DNA from: Deltaproteobacteria bacterium
Lineage (GTDB): Bacteria > Desulfobacterota > DSM-4660 > Desulfatiglandales > Desulfatiglandaceae
Assembly: GCA_021737785.1 (NCBI GenBank)
Contig: JAIPDI010000012.1
Span: forward strand, 1-64,000
Direction: 5' to 3'
DNA length: 64,000 nt
Every line of letters starts with the position of its first letter. Within the stretch, counting starts at the first letter, position 1. The translations under genes were made by a program, and so were the position numbers. The notes below the pieces were generated by a model, which worked only from the letters and a program-made list of their open reading frames with translations, ran no database searches and was not told where the DNA came from. Shown here in pieces: positions 61,713 through 64,000 of the stretch.

Positions 61713-63071
61713 ATGAATTCCTTGAGCATGGGTTTTGAACGATGGAAAGGATGGTGTTTAAGATCGACCAATAGACGTATTTTCGGCGCCATTATCAGCA
61801 TCGGCGGCTTTACCATATTGGTGAAGCTGGCGGCTATTGCGAAGCAACTGGTTATCGCCGGCCGGTTCGGCACGGGCGACGCGCTGGATGCCTTTCTAAT
61901 AGCGTTTCTGGCCCCATCCTTTGCCATCAATGTGGCCGCAGGGTCATTCAGCGCAGCACTCATACCGACCTTTGTAGAGGTAAGGGAACGGGAGGGACAG
62001 GATGCGGCCCAGCGCCTTTTCTCCAGTGTGATGGTCTTGAGTATTTTTCTGATCCTCGCCATATCGGGCATTCTGGCGGCATTTTCTCCAACCATTATAC
62101 GGATCATCGGGTCCGGTTTCAGTCCCGAAAAACAGGCACTGACCCGCTCTCTCTTTTTTATTGCGCTGCCGCTCTTGATCATCAGCGGCCTGGCCGCCAT
62201 ATGGGCCAGCATCCTTAATGCACAAGAGCGATTTGCACTGGCGGCTATTGCCCCTGTCATAACGCCTGTAGCGGCGGTCATTGCCATTTTGCTCCTGGGC
62301 AGGGTCTGGGGGATCTACGCCCTGGCCGTGGGGACGGTGGGGGGAGGGCTTTTTGAAGCGGTGCTGCTGGGAAGGGGGCTCAGGCGCCGGGGATTTTACC
62401 TCCTTCCAAGGTGGCATGGCCTGACCCCTGCTGTGAAGCAGGTGGCCAGACAGTATGCGCCGATGGCCGCGGGGGCATTGTTGATGAGCGGCACCGAGGT
62501 GATAGACCAGTCCATGGCTGCCATGCTGGGTCCGGGAAGCGTCTCCGCCCTGAGCTACGGCAACAAAGTCGTATCCCTGATCATCGGCATCGGCTCTCTG
62601 TCCCTGAGCACGGCCATTTTCCCCCACTTTTCCCGCATGGTGGCTGCCAACGACTGGACCGGGATCCGGACTACGGTCAAGACATATGCGCGCCTGATTA
62701 TCCTGACCACCGTTCCGATGACACTTTTTCTGGTCTATCTGTCGCATCCTATTATCGCCCTTCTATTTGAACGGGGCGCCTTTACTGCAGGGGACGCGCA
62801 TCTGGTGGGAAGGGTTCAGGCCCTCTATTTGCTCCAGGCCCCATTTTATTTCCTGGGAATCATGGGGGTCCGCCTGCTGAGCGCCCTGAAAAAGAACCAT
62901 GTACTGATGGGGATATCGGCGGCAAATCTCCTGACCAACATTGTCGGCAACTATGTCTTTATGCATTTTTGGGGGCTGCCGGGGATCAGCTTGTCGACCA
63001 GTGTGGTTTATTTTATCTCTATGATATTGATTTATCTATCTCTGAGGTCAGGATTGAGAACGGGCGCTTAA
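61713..63071 (+). CDS. MurJ/Wzx-like lipid-linked oligosaccharide flippase
   Basis: 452 residues with about twelve to fourteen membrane spans, MATE/MVF fold: LVKLAAIAKQLVIAGRFGTGDALDAFLIAF, TFVEVREREG, NAQERFALAAIAPV and SHPIIALLFERGAF. These are the MurJ (MviN) family marks, but members in glycan loci also act as Wzx flippases. The location suggests flipping of a glycan repeat unit. ATG 61725 is an alternative start. Confidence 0.85.
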   Translation: MNSLSMGFERWKGWCLRSTNRRIFGAIISIGGFTILVKLAAIAKQLVIAGRFGTGDALDAFLIAFLAPSFAINVAAGSFSAALIPTFVEVREREGQDAAQRLFSSVMVLSIFLILAISGILAAFSPTIIRIIGSGFSPEKQALTRSLFFIALPLLIISGLAAIWASILNAQERFALAAIAPVITPVAAVIAILLLGRVWGIYALAVGTVGGGLFEAVLLGRGLRRRGFYLLPRWHGLTPAVKQVARQYAPMAAGALLMSGTEVIDQSMAAMLGPGSVSALSYGNKVVSLIIGIGSLSLSTAIFPHFSRMVAANDWTGIRTTVKTYARLIILTTVPMTLFLVYLSHPIIALLFERGAFTAGDAHLVGRVQALYLLQAPFYFLGIMGVRLLSALKKNHVLMGISAANLLTNIVGNYVFMHFWGLPGISLSTSVVYFISMILIYLSLRSGLRTGA

Positions 63072-63072
63072 A

Positions 63073-63786
63073 ATGAATAATCGGATAATGAACACCGGCT
63101 TGAGCCGTCAGGATACGATTTGGAGACATTTCCAAAACAGGCATCCCGAGGTCTTTGAAGGGGCAACGCCCCGCATGGACTTTGTGGTGAGGGAGATCTC
63201 CCGTAGAAAGGCCGCCTCTATTCCGCAGGTCCTGAATATCGGGGCAGGTAATGGATACCTGGAAGCGTCGGCAACACGGCTGGGGTGGATGATATTCTCC
63301 TTGGACCCTGATAAGGGAATAGCCAAAGCGCTGTTTGAAAAAGGGATAAGGGCCTGTCCGGGCCGTATGGAAAATATGCCCTTTGCCGATGGCAGCTTTG
63401 ATTTTGTGGTGGCCTCTGAGGTGCTTGAACACCTGAAGGCTGAACAACTTGACCAGGGACTTGCAGAGGTGGCGAGAGTCATGCGAAGAGGCGCCTGGTT
63501 CCTGGGGACCGTCCCTTACTGTGAGAATCTGGCCTTAAATGAGGTGGTATGTCCGAGGTGTCAAGAGGTATTCCATCGATGGGGTCACCAAAGATCTTTT
63601 GACCTCCTTACCCTGCGCACTGAACTCTCTCGTTTTTTTGATGAGACCCTTGTTAAGCGGAAGGGATTTGTCTTGTTTCGGGGACGAGGCTTTATGGGAA
63701 AACTCAAGAGCGTCGTCCGGCTCATCTTAGCTCATTACGGTGCGCAAATCGCCTCGCCGAATATCTATTTTGCCGCCAGAAAGTAA
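63073..63786 (+). CDS. Class I SAM-dependent methyltransferase with zinc-binding cysteines
   Basis: 237 residues. Motif I is VLNIGAGNGYLEASA (about 54-68), acidic LDPDKG, then PFADGSFDFVVASEVLEHLK and VARVMRRGAWFLGTVPY. A VCPRCQEVFHRWGHQRSF segment (about 158-175) carries a CxxC and His typical of metal-stabilised glycan methyltransferases. One nucleotide gap after the flippase stop suggests an operon. Confidence 0.88.
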   Translation: MNNRIMNTGLSRQDTIWRHFQNRHPEVFEGATPRMDFVVREISRRKAASIPQVLNIGAGNGYLEASATRLGWMIFSLDPDKGIAKALFEKGIRACPGRMENMPFADGSFDFVVASEVLEHLKAEQLDQGLAEVARVMRRGAWFLGTVPYCENLALNEVVCPRCQEVFHRWGHQRSFDLLTLRTELSRFFDETLVKRKGFVLFRGRGFMGKLKSVVRLILAHYGAQIASPNIYFAARK

Positions 63787-63863
63787 GGAAAGGGTCATCA
63801 AGTCAGGGTTGATACGCCCACCCATCGGTGAATCGTATCTTCCGGCTGCGCCGGTAATATACC

Positions 63864-64000
63864 ATGTTAAAAAGACGAAAGAAGAAATTGACCATACTCT
63901 TTCTGATCGGTTCCCTTGAACTGGGCGGTGCCGAAGGACAGATGGCCGCGCTCATCGGACGCCTGGTCGGCCGGGGCGTGAACTGCCGTCTGTTCGTGTT
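63864..64000 (+). CDS. GT4 glycosyltransferase, N-terminal part (cut by window end)
   Basis: ATG 63864 opens MLKRRKKKLTILFLIGSLEL, then GGAEGQMAALIGRLVGRGVN to the window edge. This is the first strand and Gly-rich acceptor loop (GSLELGGAEGQM) of a GT-B GT4 enzyme. Only the first 45 codons are visible. It follows the methyltransferase by 77 nt, with a small CCGGC/GCCGG hairpin at 63842-63854 between. Confidence 0.75.
   Translation, partial: MLKRRKKKLTILFLIGSLELGGAEGQMAALIGRLVGRGVNCRLFV

Noticed and set aside
1-64000. CRISPR arrays, tRNA and rRNA genes, integrases
   Set aside because: No regularly spaced repeats, no cloverleaf-like or rRNA-like segments and no recombinase-type proteins were seen.

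Overview
The window is typical of a Gram-negative chromosome with moderately high GC. It carries a secretin-based type II secretion system (T2SS), a TonB-dependent outer-membrane receptor, lipoproteins with lipoboxes, and a large surface-glycan locus. Protein style, sigma54-type NtrC regulation and several families of short intergenic inverted repeats suggest a deltaproteobacterium in the broad sense (Desulfobacterota or a relative). That placement is inference; no rRNA or marker gene is present. I see no rRNA, tRNA or CRISPR array.

Layout. (1) 1-8774: the 3' part of a T2SS operon (gspH, I, J, K, L, M, a gspC-like gene, gspD). It is preceded by a striking 18-bp inverted repeat (18-245) and interrupted before gspD by a glycosyltransferase fragment and a 153-bp miniature repeat element. 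gspE, gspF and gspG are not in the window. (2) 8775-15900: a truncated IVS-type four-helix-bundle gene, then an O-antigen-type ABC exporter (Wzm/Wzt), a GT2 glycosyltransferase, a methyltransferase-acetyltransferase fusion and a PIG-L deacetylase-GT2 fusion. (3) 16273-22333: periplasmic binding protein, sensor kinase, NtrC-type regulator and TonB-dependent receptor, likely a sensing and uptake unit. (4) 22579-27599: exported proteins (tandem CAP domains, an unknown abundant-looking secreted protein with its own promoter and terminator, an FG-GAP lipoprotein, a small lipoprotein). (5) 27821-32249, minus strand: methyltransferase, GT4 and a GT-C membrane transferase. (6) 32631-43335: GT2, GT4, GT2, a GT4-GT2 fusion and two radical SAM proteins. 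(7) 43250-46593, minus strand: a PLP aminotransferase and a ferredoxin-like aldo/keto reductase, each with an extra beta-rich domain. (8) 46906-48941: an S74-chaperone fibre-like protein and a papain-like protease, both exported. (9) 49148-64000: GDP-fucose synthase, many GT2/GT4 enzymes including an 1112-residue GT2-GT4-methyltransferase fusion, a sugar-nucleotide epimerase, a MurJ/Wzx-like flippase, a methyltransferase, and the first part of another GT4 at the right edge.

How the parts may work together. Most of the window builds and exports a complex surface glycan. Sugars are made (GDP-fucose synthase, epimerase, aminotransferase, possibly the radical SAM enzymes), assembled by about a dozen transferases, modified by methyl, acyl and deacetyl functions, and moved by Wzm/Wzt and/or the flippase. 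The T2SS could export the CAP protein, the papain-like protease and similar proteins. The most unusual parts are the radical SAM/aminotransferase/reductase block, the many fused glycosyltransferases, and three or four families of small repeat elements, some beside decayed genes.
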